NCBI RefSeq assembly: GCF_032854445.1
Contig: NC_088303.1
Span: 2,237,501-2,301,500 of the forward strand
Length of the DNA: 64,000 nt
Reading direction: 5' to 3'
DNA from: Liolophura sinensis
Taxonomy: Eukaryota > Mollusca > Polyplacophora > Chitonida > Chitonidae
Part shown: in pieces, positions 39,801 through 55,243 of the stretch
How positions within the stretch are numbered: the stretch's first letter is position 1
Layout: every line of letters starts with the position of its first letter
Position numbers and translations under genes: made by a program
The notes under the pieces: generated by a model
What the model was told of the DNA's origin: nothing
The model's database searches: none
The model's input: only the letters and a program-made list of their open reading frames with translations

Positions 39801-42800
39801 TCTGTTCCTTTATCTGTTTGATATACATTAATATACACCCACTGAGCTCTGTTAAAACAGAAGTTACAAGCAGTCTTGTACCTCTATTTCTTTATCTGTT
39901 TGATATACATGTATATACACCCACTGAGCTCTGTTAAAACAGAAGTTACAAGCAGTCTTGTACATCTATTCCTTTATCTGTTTGATATACATGTATATAC
40001 ACCCACTGAGCTCTGCTAAAACAGAAGTTACAAGCAGTCTTGTACATCTATTCCTTTATCTGACTGATTTACATATATATACACCCATTGAGCTCTGTTA
40101 AAACAGAAGTTACCAGCAGTCTTGTACATCTGTTCCTTTATCTGTTTGATATACATGTATATACACCCACTGAGCTCTGTTAAAACAGAAGTTACCAGCA
40201 GTCTTGTACATCTATTCCTTTATCTGACTGATATACATGTATATACACCCACTGAGCTCTGCTAAAACAGAAGTTACCAGCAGTCTTGTACATCTGTTCC
40301 TTTATCTGACTGATATACATGTATATACACCCACTGAGCTCTGCTAAAACAGACGTTACAAGCAGTCTTGTACATCTATTCCTTTATCTGACTGATATAC
40401 ATGTATATACACCCACTGAGCTCTGTTAAAACAGAAGTTACAAGCAGTCTTGTACATCTATTTCTTTATCTGACTGATATACATGTATATACACCCACTG
40501 AGCTCTGTTAAAACAGAACTTACAAGCAGTCTTGTACATCTATTCCTTTATCTGACTGATATACATGTATATACACCCACTGAGCTCTGCTAAAACAGAA
40601 GTTACAAGCAGTCTTGTACCTCTATTTCTTTATCTGTTTTGATATACATGTATATACACCCACTAAGCTCTGCTGAAACAGAAGTTACCAGCAGTCTTGT
40701 ACATCTATTCCTTTATCTGACTGATATACATGTATATACACCCACTGAGCTCTGTTAAAACAGAAGTTACAAGCAGTCTTGTACATCTATTCCTTTATCT
40801 GACTGATATACATGTATATACACCCACTGAGCTCTGTTAAAACAGAAGTTACAAGCAGTCTTGTACATCTATTCCTTTATCTGACTGATATACATGTATA
40901 TACACCCACTGAGCTCTGCTAAAACAGAAGTTACAAGCAGTCTTGTACATCTATTCCTTTATCTGACTGATATACATGTATATACACCCACTGAGCTCTG
41001 TTAAAACAGAAGTTACAAGAAGTCTTGTACATCTATTCCTTTATCTGACTGATATACATGTATATACACCCACTGAGCTCTGCTAAAACAGAAGTTACAA
41101 GCAGTCTTGTACATCTATTCCTTTATCTGACTGATATACATGTATATACACCCACTGAGCTCTGTTAAAACAGAAGTTACAAGCAGTCTTGTACATCTGT
41201 TCCTTTATCTGACTGATATACATGTATATACACCCACTGAGCTCTGTTAAAACAGAAGTTACCAGCAGTCTTGTACATCTGTTCCTTTATCTGACTGATA
41301 TACATGTATATACACCCACTGAGCTCTGCTAAAACAGAAGTTACAAGCAATCTTGTACATCTATTCCTTTATCTGACTGATATACATGTATATACACCCA
41401 CTGAGCTCTGTTAAAACAGAAGTTACCAGCAGTCTTGTACATCTATTCCTTTATCTGACTGATATACATATATATATACACCCACTGAGCTCTGATCAAC
41501 TGAACTACTTCCCTAACTTAGATAAGTTCCACAGTCACCATACTGTCTCATATGCGTTTTAACTCACACAACAGCATTTGCAAAAAAGTAATCAGAAAGA
41601 CGAAATTAAACAGTTGGCTCACCAGTTAGCCAGATTACTAAGTAATACTTAGTAAGTTGCAAGTAGGATCCAAAGACCTGGTTTCAAAATTTCAAATAGT
41701 TTCAGTCAAAACTGGTAGTGTGGAATTGGTCACAAGTATGTGCAATATCTACTCCGAAAGGTAAGAATATTGTATAAAAGATGAGAATATATATCAGACC
41801 CACCTGTAACGATTCAAGTCACTGATGGCAAGGAAAGGTTTGTGGAAATAGTGCACCTGGATGATAATGATGATCAGGAAACTGGTCGGTGTGAGGAGTT
41901 TGACAAACAGACCCGCTGTGTCGTACTGTTCAAGGCCGATATCACGTAACCTACAGGACATACAGATACCGTTATACAAACAAACAGGCTCACATTTGCA
42001 ATAGCTGCCACAGCCAACCTAAAGCTAATGTCCTCCAGCTTTCAGGCATCTAATTAAGAGAATGGCCGCCAAAACTAAGAAACAGACAGAACGACGTAGA
42101 GAGCTGCTTGTTGGCACTGATAAAAGAAATAACATCTTTTACATGCATCATATTAATTACAAACTATGGTAATACACTGTTCTGGTTTTAATGCACTATG
42201 TTACCATAGCCCTGTACAATGAAGAATAACAACTCACATTTCGTCGGTAAAGCCTGTGTTGTTGCGCCAGAGATCCGGGAAGGCTGGGAACTGGTAGGTG
42301 TAGATAATGGCCAGCACAACCATGGAGTAGAGTATCACTATCCACCAGAACAGGTACATCGTCTTCCTCCACCACCAGTACCATATCTACAGCACAACAC
42401 ATACATATCGGATTTGGCTTAAAATTCTCAAGATTCAATACTCAATTTGCCTAACATGACAGCTCTATTGATCTTGGAAAGATGTTTTGAAATTTGTTTG
42501 GGAGGTTGGGTGATATAGTTTCACCACTAAAAGAAAAACTTTTAATTTCCTCTAAAATGCACTTTATTTGGCACATCTTAGGGCAAATTCAGCAGGCGTA
42601 CTCTCACACATTTACTAGTGCTGTAGATACATTTAAATCATAACATTACAATTCAGAATTCATTTACGGCATTCTAGTTTTACAATCTTCCTTCACAGCA
42701 ATTACCTTAGATTATGTTCTTTAAAAATTTTTAGGAACAACAAAATTCCTGTGTTCTCCAGTCACTAGATGTCACTGAATGTCAACTTTCAATTGTAAAC

Positions 42801-45800
42801 CAAATTCACAATGAATAAATAGAACACTGCATGATCACCCTCTGACTAATTGAAGACAAATTCTGTGTACCATACTACTTCCTGTACTGAAAAAATTGTC
42901 ACCTGGACTGTCTCACATGCAAAGTTTCACATGGACAGTTCATAACCCAACTGGCCTATTCATGACTAATATGGATATGTTTAATACATGAATCTTAGCT
43001 TGATTTTCAATGTTGTAACTAGGCAATAGCCAGATTATGAATGGTACACACTGACAGTTAACTGGTTACACACATTATCAATGTGACACCTAAACAGCCA
43101 ATAGCTTAGCTAGATTACGAATGTTGTATCTTAGCTAAATGTACATGTAGGTTATCAATGTCACACCTACGTTGTCAATGACATACCTGGACAGATTACC
43201 AATGCCATACCTGGATAGGTTACCAGTCAGCTAGGTTGTCAATGTCATACCAGGACAGATTGCCACTCAGTTAGGTTGTCAATGCCATACCTGGACAGAC
43301 TGCCACTCAGCTATGTTGTTAATGACATACCTGGACAGATTACCACTCAGCTAGGTTGTCAATGTCCTACCTGGACAGATTGCCATCAGCTAGGTTGTCA
43401 ATGCCATACCTGGACAGACTGCCACTCAGTTAGGTTGTCAATGACATACCTGGACAGATTGCCATTCAGCTAGGTTGTCAATACCATACCAGGACAGATT
43501 GCCACTCAGTTAGGTTGTCAATGACATACCTGGACAGATTGCCATTCAGCTAGGTTGTCAATGCCATACCAGGACAGATTGCCACTCAGTTAGGTTGTCA
43601 ATGCCATACCTGGACAGACTGCCATTCAGCTAGGTTGTCACTACCATACCTGGACAGACTGTCATTCAGCTAGGTTGTCAATGCCATACCTGGACAGATT
43701 GCCATTCAGCTAGGTTGTCAATACCATACCAGGACAGATTGCCACTCAGTTAGGTTGTCAATGCCATACCTGGATAGGTTACCAGTCACCTAGGTTGTCG
43801 TTACCATACCTGGACAGATTGCCACTCAGTTAGGCTGTCAATGCCATACCTGGACAGACTGCCATCAGCTAGGTTGTCAATGACATACCTGGACAGATTA
43901 CCAATGCCATACCTGGATAGGTTACCAGTCACCTAGGTTGTCACTACCATACCAGGACAGATTGCCACTCAGTTAGGTTGTCAATGCCATACCTGGACAG
44001 ATTGCCATTCAGCTAGGTTGTCAATACCATACCTGGACAGATTGCCATTCAGCTAGGTTGTCAATACCATACCTGGACAGATTGCCATTCAGCTAGGTTG
44101 TCAATGCCATACCTGGACAGATTGCCATTCAGCTAGGTTGTCAATACCATACCAGGACAGATTGCCACTCAGTTAGGTTCTCAATGCCATACCTGGACAG
44201 ACTGCCACTCAGCTAGGTTGTCAATGACATACCTGGACAGATTACCACTCAGTTAGGTTGTCAATGCCATACCTGGACAGACTGCCACTCAGCTAGGTTG
44301 TCAATGTCATACCTGGACAGACTGCCACTCAGCTAGATTGTCAATGACATACCTGGACAGATTACCAATGCCATACCTAGAAAGGTTACCAGTCACCTAG
44401 GTTGTCAATACCATACCTGGACAGATTGCCATTCAGCTAGGTTGTCAATACCATACCTGGACAGATTGCCATTCAGCTAGGTTGTCAATACCATACCTGG
44501 ACAGATTGCCATTCAGCTAGGTTGTCAATGCCATACCTGGACAGATTGCCATTCAGCTAGGTTGTCAATACCATACCAGGACAGATTGCCACTCAGTTAG
44601 GTTGTCAATGACATACCTGGACAGACTGCCACTCAGCCAGGTTGTCAATGACATACCAGGACAGATTGCCACTCAGTTAGGTTGTCAATGTCATACCTGG
44701 ACAGACTGCCACTCAACTAGGTTGTCAATGTCATACCTGGACAGATTACCAATGCCATACCTGGATAGGTTACCAGTCACCTAGGTTGTCACTACCATAC
44801 CAGGACAGATTGCCACTCAGTTAGGTTGTCAATGCCATACCTGGACAGATTGCCACTCAGTTAGGTTGTCAATGCCATACCTGGACAGATTGCCACTCAG
44901 TTAGGTTGTCAATGCCATACCTGGACAGACTGCCACTCAGTTAGGTTGTCAATGCCATACCTGGACAGACTGCCACTCAGCTATGTTGTCAATGCCATAC
45001 CTGGACAGACTGCCACTCAGCTATGTTGTCAATGCCATACCTGGACAGATTGCCTCTCAGCTAGGTTGTCAATGCCACACCTAGACGTAGCTAGATTGTC
45101 AATGTCATACTTGAGCAAACTACAACTTACCTAGATTGTCAGTGTCATACCTGAAAAGCCAATGCCTTACCTGGAAGGTGAGGACAAAGTAGAGCAGCAG
45201 GGCCATGTAGAGGAGACGGTAGAGGACCACATCAGAGATGGAAATCAGCAGCATCATTGTGGCACACACAAATATCCAGTACTTACACAACAAGTTCCAC
45301 ACATAGTGACCTGTCAATCAGAGGTCAGGGTAAAGGTTGCTGATTTATTTTTAACTACATTTTAATGCTTTGCTCAAGAGATTTTCCACTTTAAAACACT
45401 CATAAACTAACTCCAGCTATCTGAAGATGTTCCCAACTTAAAAAGTTGCAAGCAACTTTTGTAGAACCGAGGAGCGAATGAATGAATCAATATACTGCAT
45501 CATTTATCAAAGATACTTTAAGATGTTAAGCAAAAGTAGAGGCAGCAGAATCTGGATTTGAACATGCAACCTCAATAGCTGAGAGATAGTACTTTGAACT
45601 GAAGTAGCATATCAAGGACCTTTAACTTGCAGACATCAACCAAATCCTTAACGATTTAGCAGTTATTCAATATTAATTGTATTACTATGTATCATTTTCA
45701 CTTCATATCTAGCGTATACAATTCCCTTTAATTTTATTGTTCATGGACAAAAGTTTCACACAATACACCAGGATAGTTTAAATTATGTGCTGTCAAAGCC

Positions 45801-48800
45801 ACCTTCACTAATGAACCTGACTGACAAACTTAAGCCTTAGTATGCAAAGGCACAAACTATTCCATGTTAAATTCACGTATTAGAAAACATTGAGAAAGCA
45901 TAAATCACTTGTGAATAACAAGAGCAGAATACTGAAAGCTGAGCAATGGAAAATTTAACACCCAATATGAAGATCTCTTCTGAAAGCCTTTATTTTTTCA
46001 TTATATTTATGTAATATGTGTTTGGCGCTCTTAATTAATTAATTTACAAATTTTAAATAATCTAAGAGTGTGGTCTCTGAAGAAACACTTTATCCATCCA
46101 AGTACCTAATGGTGAAACTCACAGCTTAGACGTACGTGTACTGACAGCAAATCTTTAGCTCTATCTCAGATGATTTACCTCTACAATTCCTACACTAATT
46201 CACTTACATAAATGCCTATTATTATTAATTAAGTATTGAAAGTCTTGGAACAGCTCAATCTGAACACTTACAAGCTCTGCGTAGGCCATTTCAGCAAAGA
46301 ATGTTTACTATACATAAGTTTGTTTCAAATACCAATTAACCATAAATGTAGTTTGAATTCAATCAGTTGTGCGATCTAATGGTTATAATGATTATGCATT
46401 TCTATTTGAATACATGTACATTCCTATTAGACGTTTACGTCTGCAGCCTTTATGATCACGGTGTCTTTCATGTTATCACTGCTAAGAGGTACATGTACTA
46501 CGTCAGCCTGAACAGACATAATAATTACAGTAGCAAGAGTAACAACTCGGGTGTTCTACACTGGTCTACATGTATACTGGGCAAAACAAGGCAACATTAC
46601 TGCCATAAAATCTTACACAGAGCCAAAATTCCTGGTGTATGTATTTAGACATACAAAGGAAAATAAATCCCTGCGTCTGACTTTAACACAACTTTGAAAC
46701 TCTCCATTCTTCACAGTCATTTCTGTTCATCGTGTCACCAAAAGGTCTTATAATATGGACAACAATATTAAAAAGAAAAAAAAAGTCACCTGCCCAATTA
46801 GCAAGGTAGATATTAAACAATAATGACGGATTATACGTGAAAAGTTACTTCCCTTCTTCAAGCCAGTCACACATTAAATATACATAAATAAAGCTAACTG
46901 CATTATGTTTGTGTGAAATAATGGAATTAGAAGAAACATAGAAATACAGTTAAAGAAAAAAAAGCAGTTTTGCAGACAAGGTAAAAGTGAATCATTTAAA
47001 TGTGGCATTGATTTGAATCAATACTCAGGAAAAAATAACTGACAAATGTCAGTCTATAGAATACTGAGAAAGAAGGTCCAGTTTGGTCATAGGTCAATAC
47101 ATGATATCACAGAGGTAAGAGTCCAGAGGAAGTGGTAGCAGGACATAGGGGCATCCTCCTGTTGCCATAGAAAGAGTGAAGAAGTCCTACCTATGAGTTT
47201 TGATGTAGTACTATCGTAGCCGTCCACCATATCCATGTTATCTCCTTGTACACTCAGCGGTCGGTCTGTACATGCAAACAGCCCAAACTCAAATAAATCA
47301 CACAGAGTTCAGCCAGGGAAAGAAAACAATACAGCATAATGTGTGAAGAAAAAGAGTCTGGTGGCTTCTGATGGCCTGGAATATCATCAACTTCTTCAAA
47401 ATTCAGTCATAATATAAATTTGGGATGACACACTGGTAATGTACATGTATCATCTGTATGGACATCACTGCAGAACCGCATAAGTAATCGATACATTCAC
47501 AAAAATGATCCTTAGTTTGAAGACAAAAGTTCCATATTATATCAGTGCAACATATTCTCAGTGTGCAGACCAACAGTGCATGTGTTATTTTGACTGTGCA
47601 GACTCCAGTTCTGTGTTATCTGTGTGGACTATTCTTAGTGTGCAGACAGTATGTTTAGGTGCATCAGTGTGGACTAACCCTACCATGCATACAGTAGTTC
47701 TGTGTTATCTGTGTGGACTATTCTTAGTGTGCAGACAGTATGTTTAGGTGCATCAGTGTGGACTAACCCTACCATGCATACAGTAGTTCTGTGTTATCTG
47801 TGTGGACTATTCTTAGTGTGCAGACAGTATGTTTAGGTGCATCAGTGTGGACTAACCCTACCATGCAGACAGTAGTTCTGTGTTATCTGTGTGGACTATT
47901 CTTAGTGTGCAGACAGTATGTTTAGGTGCATCAGTGTGGACTAACCCTACCATGCATACAGTAGTTCTGTGTTATCTGTGTGGACTATTCTTAGTGTGCA
48001 GACAATATGTTTAGGTGCATCAGTGTGGACTAACCCTACCATGCAGACAGTAGTTCTGTGTTATCTGTGTGGACTATTCTTAGTGTGCAGACAGTATGTT
48101 TAGGTGCATCAGTGTGGACTAACCCTACCATGCAGACAGTAGTTCTGTGTTATCTGTGTGGACTATTCTTAGTGTGCAGACAGTATGTTCAGGTGCATCA
48201 GTGTGGACTAACCCTACCATGCAGACAGTAGTTCTGTGTTATCTGTGTGGACTATTCTTGGTGTGCAGACAAATGGTTGTTTTACACACATCAGGGTGGG
48301 TGATTATCAGTATTGACAGGGCATTGTGCTATCCATGTAGGCTGTCCTCTATATAGACAAGATACTGTTATCAGTGAAAGTGATCCCCAAACAGTAAAAG
48401 TGATCACCAATATAGACAAGGCACTGTCTTATCCACGTAAGCCATCCTCAATATAGATTCTGTACTATCAGTGTAGGCGATCAGCAATATGGACAAGGTA
48501 TACTGTGTTTGTTGGTGTAGGGGGCCCTCAAGTACAGGTAAGTTACTGTGCAATTAATGACAGATCCGCAGTGTACAGTGTTGTGTCCATTATGTTGGCT
48601 CTACCTGAAGTAGAAACACTCTAGTGTGTTAAATGTGACAGTGATCCTCATAGTCAAGCAGAAGAACGGTATTATCTGTGCAGGTGATTACCAAGATAGT
48701 GACCGTTAAGGTGCTGTTTAGGTAGTGCCAGTTATGCTCTGTGGACTTGTCAGTGTGATCCATCATTCATCAGCCATCAGAAGACATCAGACATCTAGAA

Positions 48801-51800
48801 AGCATTACTGTTGGAACATGCTGGCTCTATACATGTTACAAGGTAATACAATCTAACACAACATAATATCATACCAAACTATTGCCGGTATACATGTATG
48901 TGACGGTTCTACTGACCAACCATGCGTACCGCTGCAATACAAGAACTTGTACATATCTAGTACCAGACAGGCTGAAAGTTCTTTACAGGCTTGTGGTTAG
49001 TCTGAATATGGGCCGCCACTGCTTTACAGAACATTACCATTCAGAATTGTTGACGTAATCTGGAAAGTGGTTCAAGAAGAAAAAGTACTGATATTTGGGA
49101 TTTACATGTTCTGGGTACATGACAGATTCTAGTGCTGAAAAGCAGACAACCTCTCTTTAGGATTTGGACCGATGACCTCAGTCAGGCACCTGAAAAACCA
49201 GCAATTACTGATTATCATGTTGGTGGACAGGTACCTGTCTTTGCGATCATGGGTTCAAAATCCATGAGTGGTCACAACTAATTTCCAGCACTCTAGACCC
49301 CGGAGTTGAAAATCACAAGTAACAATACTGTGAATATTATAGCTTTTTATTCACTCCAGTAACTCCTATGCCACCAGCAGATGGTGGGCCAGTGGTGGGC
49401 CAGTGGTGGGCCAGTGACGGTTTAGTGGTGTCCTAGTGGTGAGCCAGTGGTGGGCCAGTAGCATTCAACCGAGAACATTCAGCCTGTCTGGTAGTTAAAA
49501 GGAAAGTATGGCCAGCAACATAAGGCCTAAATGGAATGGACACCAAAAGCATTGAGGCAGCAAGGATACACATACAAAAACAAACAAACGAAAGACATGA
49601 ACTTGAGATATTGTATCAACATAGACAGCTGGTCATGTGAAAGAACACCATATTTTGCTGAGAGGTGAAGGAAACACCTCAAATGTTTAACAGATATGCT
49701 CAGCTGAATAAACTTATGCACTGATGTCAGTGTTCAGGTCAAAATAGTGGACAAGTGCACAGAAAACAACTTTTACAATATGAAATGAGCATATATCACT
49801 GACACATTTATAGGGCTTTAAAAAAAACTGCACAAGAAAAGGCCCTTTCACTTCATAATGACAATGCAAAGGAAAACCTCCATGTTAGCTTAGATGAAAC
49901 TTGGCAGAAACTGAACAACCTGAAAATTTTGTTAGCAATGCAGATATGCCGACTCTCTACGCCATTCATACGCCGGTAAATGAAGAGTCGTGTCATTTCA
50001 TAAAGTAAATTTTTCATCGCCTGATACTTACTAAATATTCAGACACCAAAGAAGTTATGCATTTCATTAATGCACTATGAATGCTTCATTTTGTATGAAT
50101 AACACAAAAACAGCTTTATAGGTGTTATGCAAATATTTTTTTCCCATGAGAATGTCTGAAATATCTTCCTTCAAGACCACAATACACACTTATCTTACAC
50201 CTTTATTTCTAGATCAATTTACTTTGTGTATACATCTTGAAACATATACACATGTAACATGGAGAACAAGACACATGAAATTAGCAACATTCCATTCCAA
50301 CAATCTGACATTCTGTAAACATTTCCTTCAAACAACATGTCAAATCTACTGATAATCTGCTATTTTTTTTTAAATTCTCCAATAGGACCTACAATATGAG
50401 CAGCTTATGCATTTTTCCTTGCACTAATTATCCATTTCGTCTTTTTTTTCTTCGATCACATACAAGACTATTTCACATTTACGATGGCAATCAGATGAAT
50501 GGGCTGATGTAGCTGAAAAGGGTCTGAGGGAACCATAGCACCTGATAAGCTTCCCGACACGAAGTTAAACCCAAAACACCCACGACTACATATCAACACT
50601 CTTATATGCATTTCCCTGCAGTTCAGTGAACATACAGGCTGAGTTCCTTCCCTCTTCCACTCAATGGCCACACATCTGGGATCAGTTATATCCGATTTGA
50701 AGGCTGCCTTTGTCCAATCATAGTAGCCTTTATAAACAAGTTGTCAACTTTTGAAAAATCAAATGCATCTGTACAAAAGTGCGTGGGATCTGATATCCTT
50801 GTGTGAGAATGAGTATGCATGAAGATTTCCACATAGCTTCTGTTTCTATACATTGCAGTGGTAGAGTAGAGGTTGAAGGAACATAATGTGGAATAAGTCC
50901 ACTGCCTTGCAGGGTACGCTCATGTGGAATTAGTCATCTTTGTGCAAAAACAGCCAGCACCCAAAATTGTCCTTTATACATTTAATTGCCAGTACAATAT
51001 AACCATACACAGATTACAAACAGAGGACATTAGGAGAAAACTACTTTTGACCTTCAGCTATTCTTCTTTCCATAAGTAACCTGTACTCACTCAGGAACTC
51101 TCTAAAGGAACGTGTTGGTGCCATTGTTGTCAAAGTTTCAGAGTTCACCTGTTCCAATGGCACGCCCTGTTGTTTGTGCTCATCTTGCCAAATTTTGCGC
51201 TCTCGCATAAACTGGCGCAAAGTCAGCCAAAACATCAGAGTGAAAATTATCTAAAACACACAAAATTTATTTATTTGATGGGTATTTTATGCCTTAATGA
51301 AAAACTGTTCACTTACATGACTATGGCCAGCATTATTGTGTGAGGAAACAGGGCTGAGTCTTTGGGAAGCTGACACCAAACCAAACACTACTACATGATC
51401 AACACACATAACAATACACATACCTTACGTGATAAAGTATCAAAATGTAAACTGATTTAATGTGACCCAGAAATGGCCAACATCAGTTAGAAAATATTAT
51501 CTAATCACACAATGAACAAAAACATCTGTTGTACTTACTGCATCTACTTAATCATCATGACAAAAAGGCATCAAAAAGTTTATTTACCAACTCGAGAAGG
51601 TAACTTCCAATAAGTTGATATTTCAGTTTAAATCGATCAAAACCATTAAGGCACAAAGCCATCAATGTCTTGATAATAGTTTTGAACTCAACCCAGAAAT
51701 CAATCTTGTGGGGCATCTTTATTCACAGTTCTGAGGTTAACAATAAAGATGATCCTTATACACGCATTTTTTACCTGTGGAGCTAGCTGCAAACAGGGAT

Positions 51801-54800
51801 AGGTGTACTTTTTCAAACCCACTTCTTCCAGGTTGTACCCTCCAACATCTTTAGGCAAACCGTCAAAGTCCAGACCGTAGATGAATTGAATGATGAGGAG
51901 ACCCTCGGCATAGATAACGATAAGGGGTGAGCAGTAGAGACAAGCACGGCGAGAACTGGGCACCATCCACAAGATACATGCCCATAATAACAACACGAAT
52001 GTCAGCCAGCTGTGGTAGGTGATACTCCAGGCCTGCACAACACAACACATTCATATTCATTCATTTTAAGAAGAAGAAAAACCTGAAATATAAATATTTT
52101 TATTTTATATTATTACAAAGAGTAATATATAATGATATAATTATATCCATATAAATTTCAAAAAGTGACTTAGAGATGACCAAAATTAAATTAAATACAA
52201 AATGCAAAGTGTGTATCTTCTATTCAATTTTTTATTTTTAATGCAGTAGAGTTTAGCACAGTGGCAGTTTTATTTATTTATCGGATTGTGATCTAAGGCT
52301 ATAGTTCAAAAATATCTCGCTTAAACCACCAAAGTTTGGCAAGAAACTGACAAAATTTCCTACTTACAGATCGTACAGATCTCATGTCATATTGGTGGAA
52401 GATAAGTAATCACCCCACAAACTTTATGTAAGGCTACATCAACCGCTCTATGTTTATTCCCAACCGCTTTACTTGTATAGTGCCTTCAAGGCCTTGGGAA
52501 CAGTGGAAATGAGGGGAACTTAAAAACATCCCTGTCCATACCTGGTATTGAACTTGCACCTTGCATGTCTAAGCGACTGAAAGGCACTTAATAATTCAGT
52601 GAGGAACCACCCCATTTCTCGTTTCAGACTGGATTATCTGCTATACTTACAGGCTTAATCTACTTATCAGATCTATGGATATAACATAATTCAGCAAAGA
52701 AGAATAACATTATTCAATTCAAGAAATTATAACCACAAGTACATTATGAAGAAATTCTCTACTTGATATCACTATTTCCCTGAAAATGTACCTACCATCA
52801 TGGCAATGAGAGCTAGAACATAGCTTTGTTTCATGGCATACACCAAAAAGGAGATTAGACCGGATCGCTTATCTCCCCTTGGTTTCCTGCTCACTCCTGG
52901 TCCACCATCTTCTTCGTCAGTGTCCAGATGCTTTGTCTCGCTTTCTGATGGCTCCAGAGTGTTGTAGTTTGGGTTTCCTTCTTCTCCCACTAGACTCTGA
53001 AAGTAAGAATGTGCTTCAAGATCTCAGACATGATCTTCCACAAATCTTCTCTATGTCATACATAAATGATCAAGAGGATTTCCAATACCTATATCTTGTA
53101 AATACTCCTTTTGGGTTGCATTAAAGGAAATGTTTGTACCTGTATTCAACCTGACTGGCTTTAGAACAGGCTTGTCGCAGAAACATGTTCTACTTTGTAT
53201 ATCTAATTATTATTAAAGTTCTGTTAAAATGTTGTATTATATCATAATGATGTCAAACCATCATGATCTCTGTGAATTTATCTTTTGGATACCAGTGTTA
53301 CTTTCCTACCCACGCTTTCCAATCTTTATGTGTCACTGAAGGGTCTCTGAAACTTGTGTCTTGCAAGAAAACATGGACAATACAACAGTGGTAAGAAGTT
53401 AATCCCTGTGTCATATGAATTCCCACGCAGCATTACGACTTCATGCTAAAGGACAATTATTAGCATATCTCCAGATCATTAGCTCATGGTTTCCAGATAA
53501 CTATTTTTCAGATAACAATTGTATTACATAGGCCTATTTTCAGTTAATATCTTTATTTCATTGTCTACTGCAAGGTTTGTAGGCAGACGAAACGAGGCAG
53601 GCCTATTTCACTTCCATGACTACTGCCAGGTTTATAGGCAGACGAAACGAGGCAGGCCTTTTTCACTTCCATGACTACTGCCAGGTTTATAGGCAGACGA
53701 AATGAGGCAGACCTATTTCACATCTATGACTACTGCCAGGTTTATAGGCAGACAACATGAGGCAGGCCTTTTTTACTTCCATGACTACTGCCAGATTTAC
53801 AGGCAGACGAAACGAGGCAGACCCTTTTCACTTCCATGACTACTTCCAGGTTTACAGGCAGACGAAACGAGGCAGGCCTATTTCACTTCCATGACTACTG
53901 CCAGGTTTATAGGCAGACGAAACGAGGCAGGCCTTTTCACTCCCATGACTACTGCCAGGGTTCCAGGCAGATGAAACGAGGCAGGCCTATTTCATTTCCA
54001 AGACTGTTGCCAGGTTTACAGGCAGACGAAACGAGGCAGGCCTATTTCACTTCCATGACTACTGCCAGGTTTATAGGCAGACGAAACAAGGCAGGCCTTT
54101 TTCACTTCCATGACTACCGCCAGGTTTATAAGCAGACGAAATGAGGCAGGCCTATTTCACATCTATGACTACTGCCAGGTTTATAGGCAGACAACATGAG
54201 GCAGGCCTTTTTCACTTCCATGACTACTGCCAGGTTTACAGGCAGACGAAACGAGGCAGACCCTTTTCACTTCCATGACTACTTCCAGGTTTACAGGCAG
54301 ACGAAATGAGGCAGGCCTATTTCACTTCCATGACTACTGCCAAGTTTTGTAGGCAGAGCAAACGAGACAGGCCTATTTAACTTCCATGACTACTGCCAGG
54401 TTTACAGGCAGACCAAATGAGACAGGCCTATTTCACTTCCATGACTACTGCCAGGTTTATAGGCAGATGACACGAGGCAAACCTTTTTCACTTCCATGAC
54501 TACTGCCAGGTTTATAGGCAGACCAAACAAGGCAGGCCTTTTTCACTTCCATGACTACTGCCAGGTTTGGAGGCAGACCAAATGAGACAGGCCTATTTCC
54601 AAGTGCACTACATGTACATTAAGATCTAGTGTCTTGCTGCAAAGCATGAAGCATTCTACCAGTACAATGTAAAAACTTTCCAGGAACTAATGTCTTTACA
54701 TGCATTGCAGTCCTTTGTTGTGACATGTAAGTAAATGTATTCTATCTATAGCAAGATGCCTACATGTACTATTGTGCAGACTGCAGCTGAAGCTAAATGC

Positions 54801-55193
54801 TTGGGGGCAGCCTAAACTTTTCACAGCGACTGAAAGCCATTTCCTTTTATCTAAACTTTAATCATGATACTTCTAGAAGTTCAAGCATACTGAATGACAA
54901 CATAAACTAATTCAGAGTATACATGATAAATAAATACAGCATACAACAATGAGCATAATCAGTTTAGAAATTTACACAATGAAAACATTTAAAGCCAGTG
55001 AGAAAAAAAATTAAATCAGGAAGGGTGGAATTAGGATACATCCTCATCAGCCAATGAGAAGTTGTCCACAGACACAAAACTTGAAACTTCAGCCAATCAG
55101 GAAGGACATTTGCCATGCTCATGTTAACTGTCTTGAGAATAAGGGCATCATGCAAAGCAAAACCAAAAAACAGACATCCCATGGTATTTGTTT

Positions 55194-55243
<50 letters not shown>

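Noticed and set aside
37964-41490. CRISPR-like regular direct repeats
   Set aside because: Units are contiguous without unique spacers, and the locus is a eukaryotic intron.
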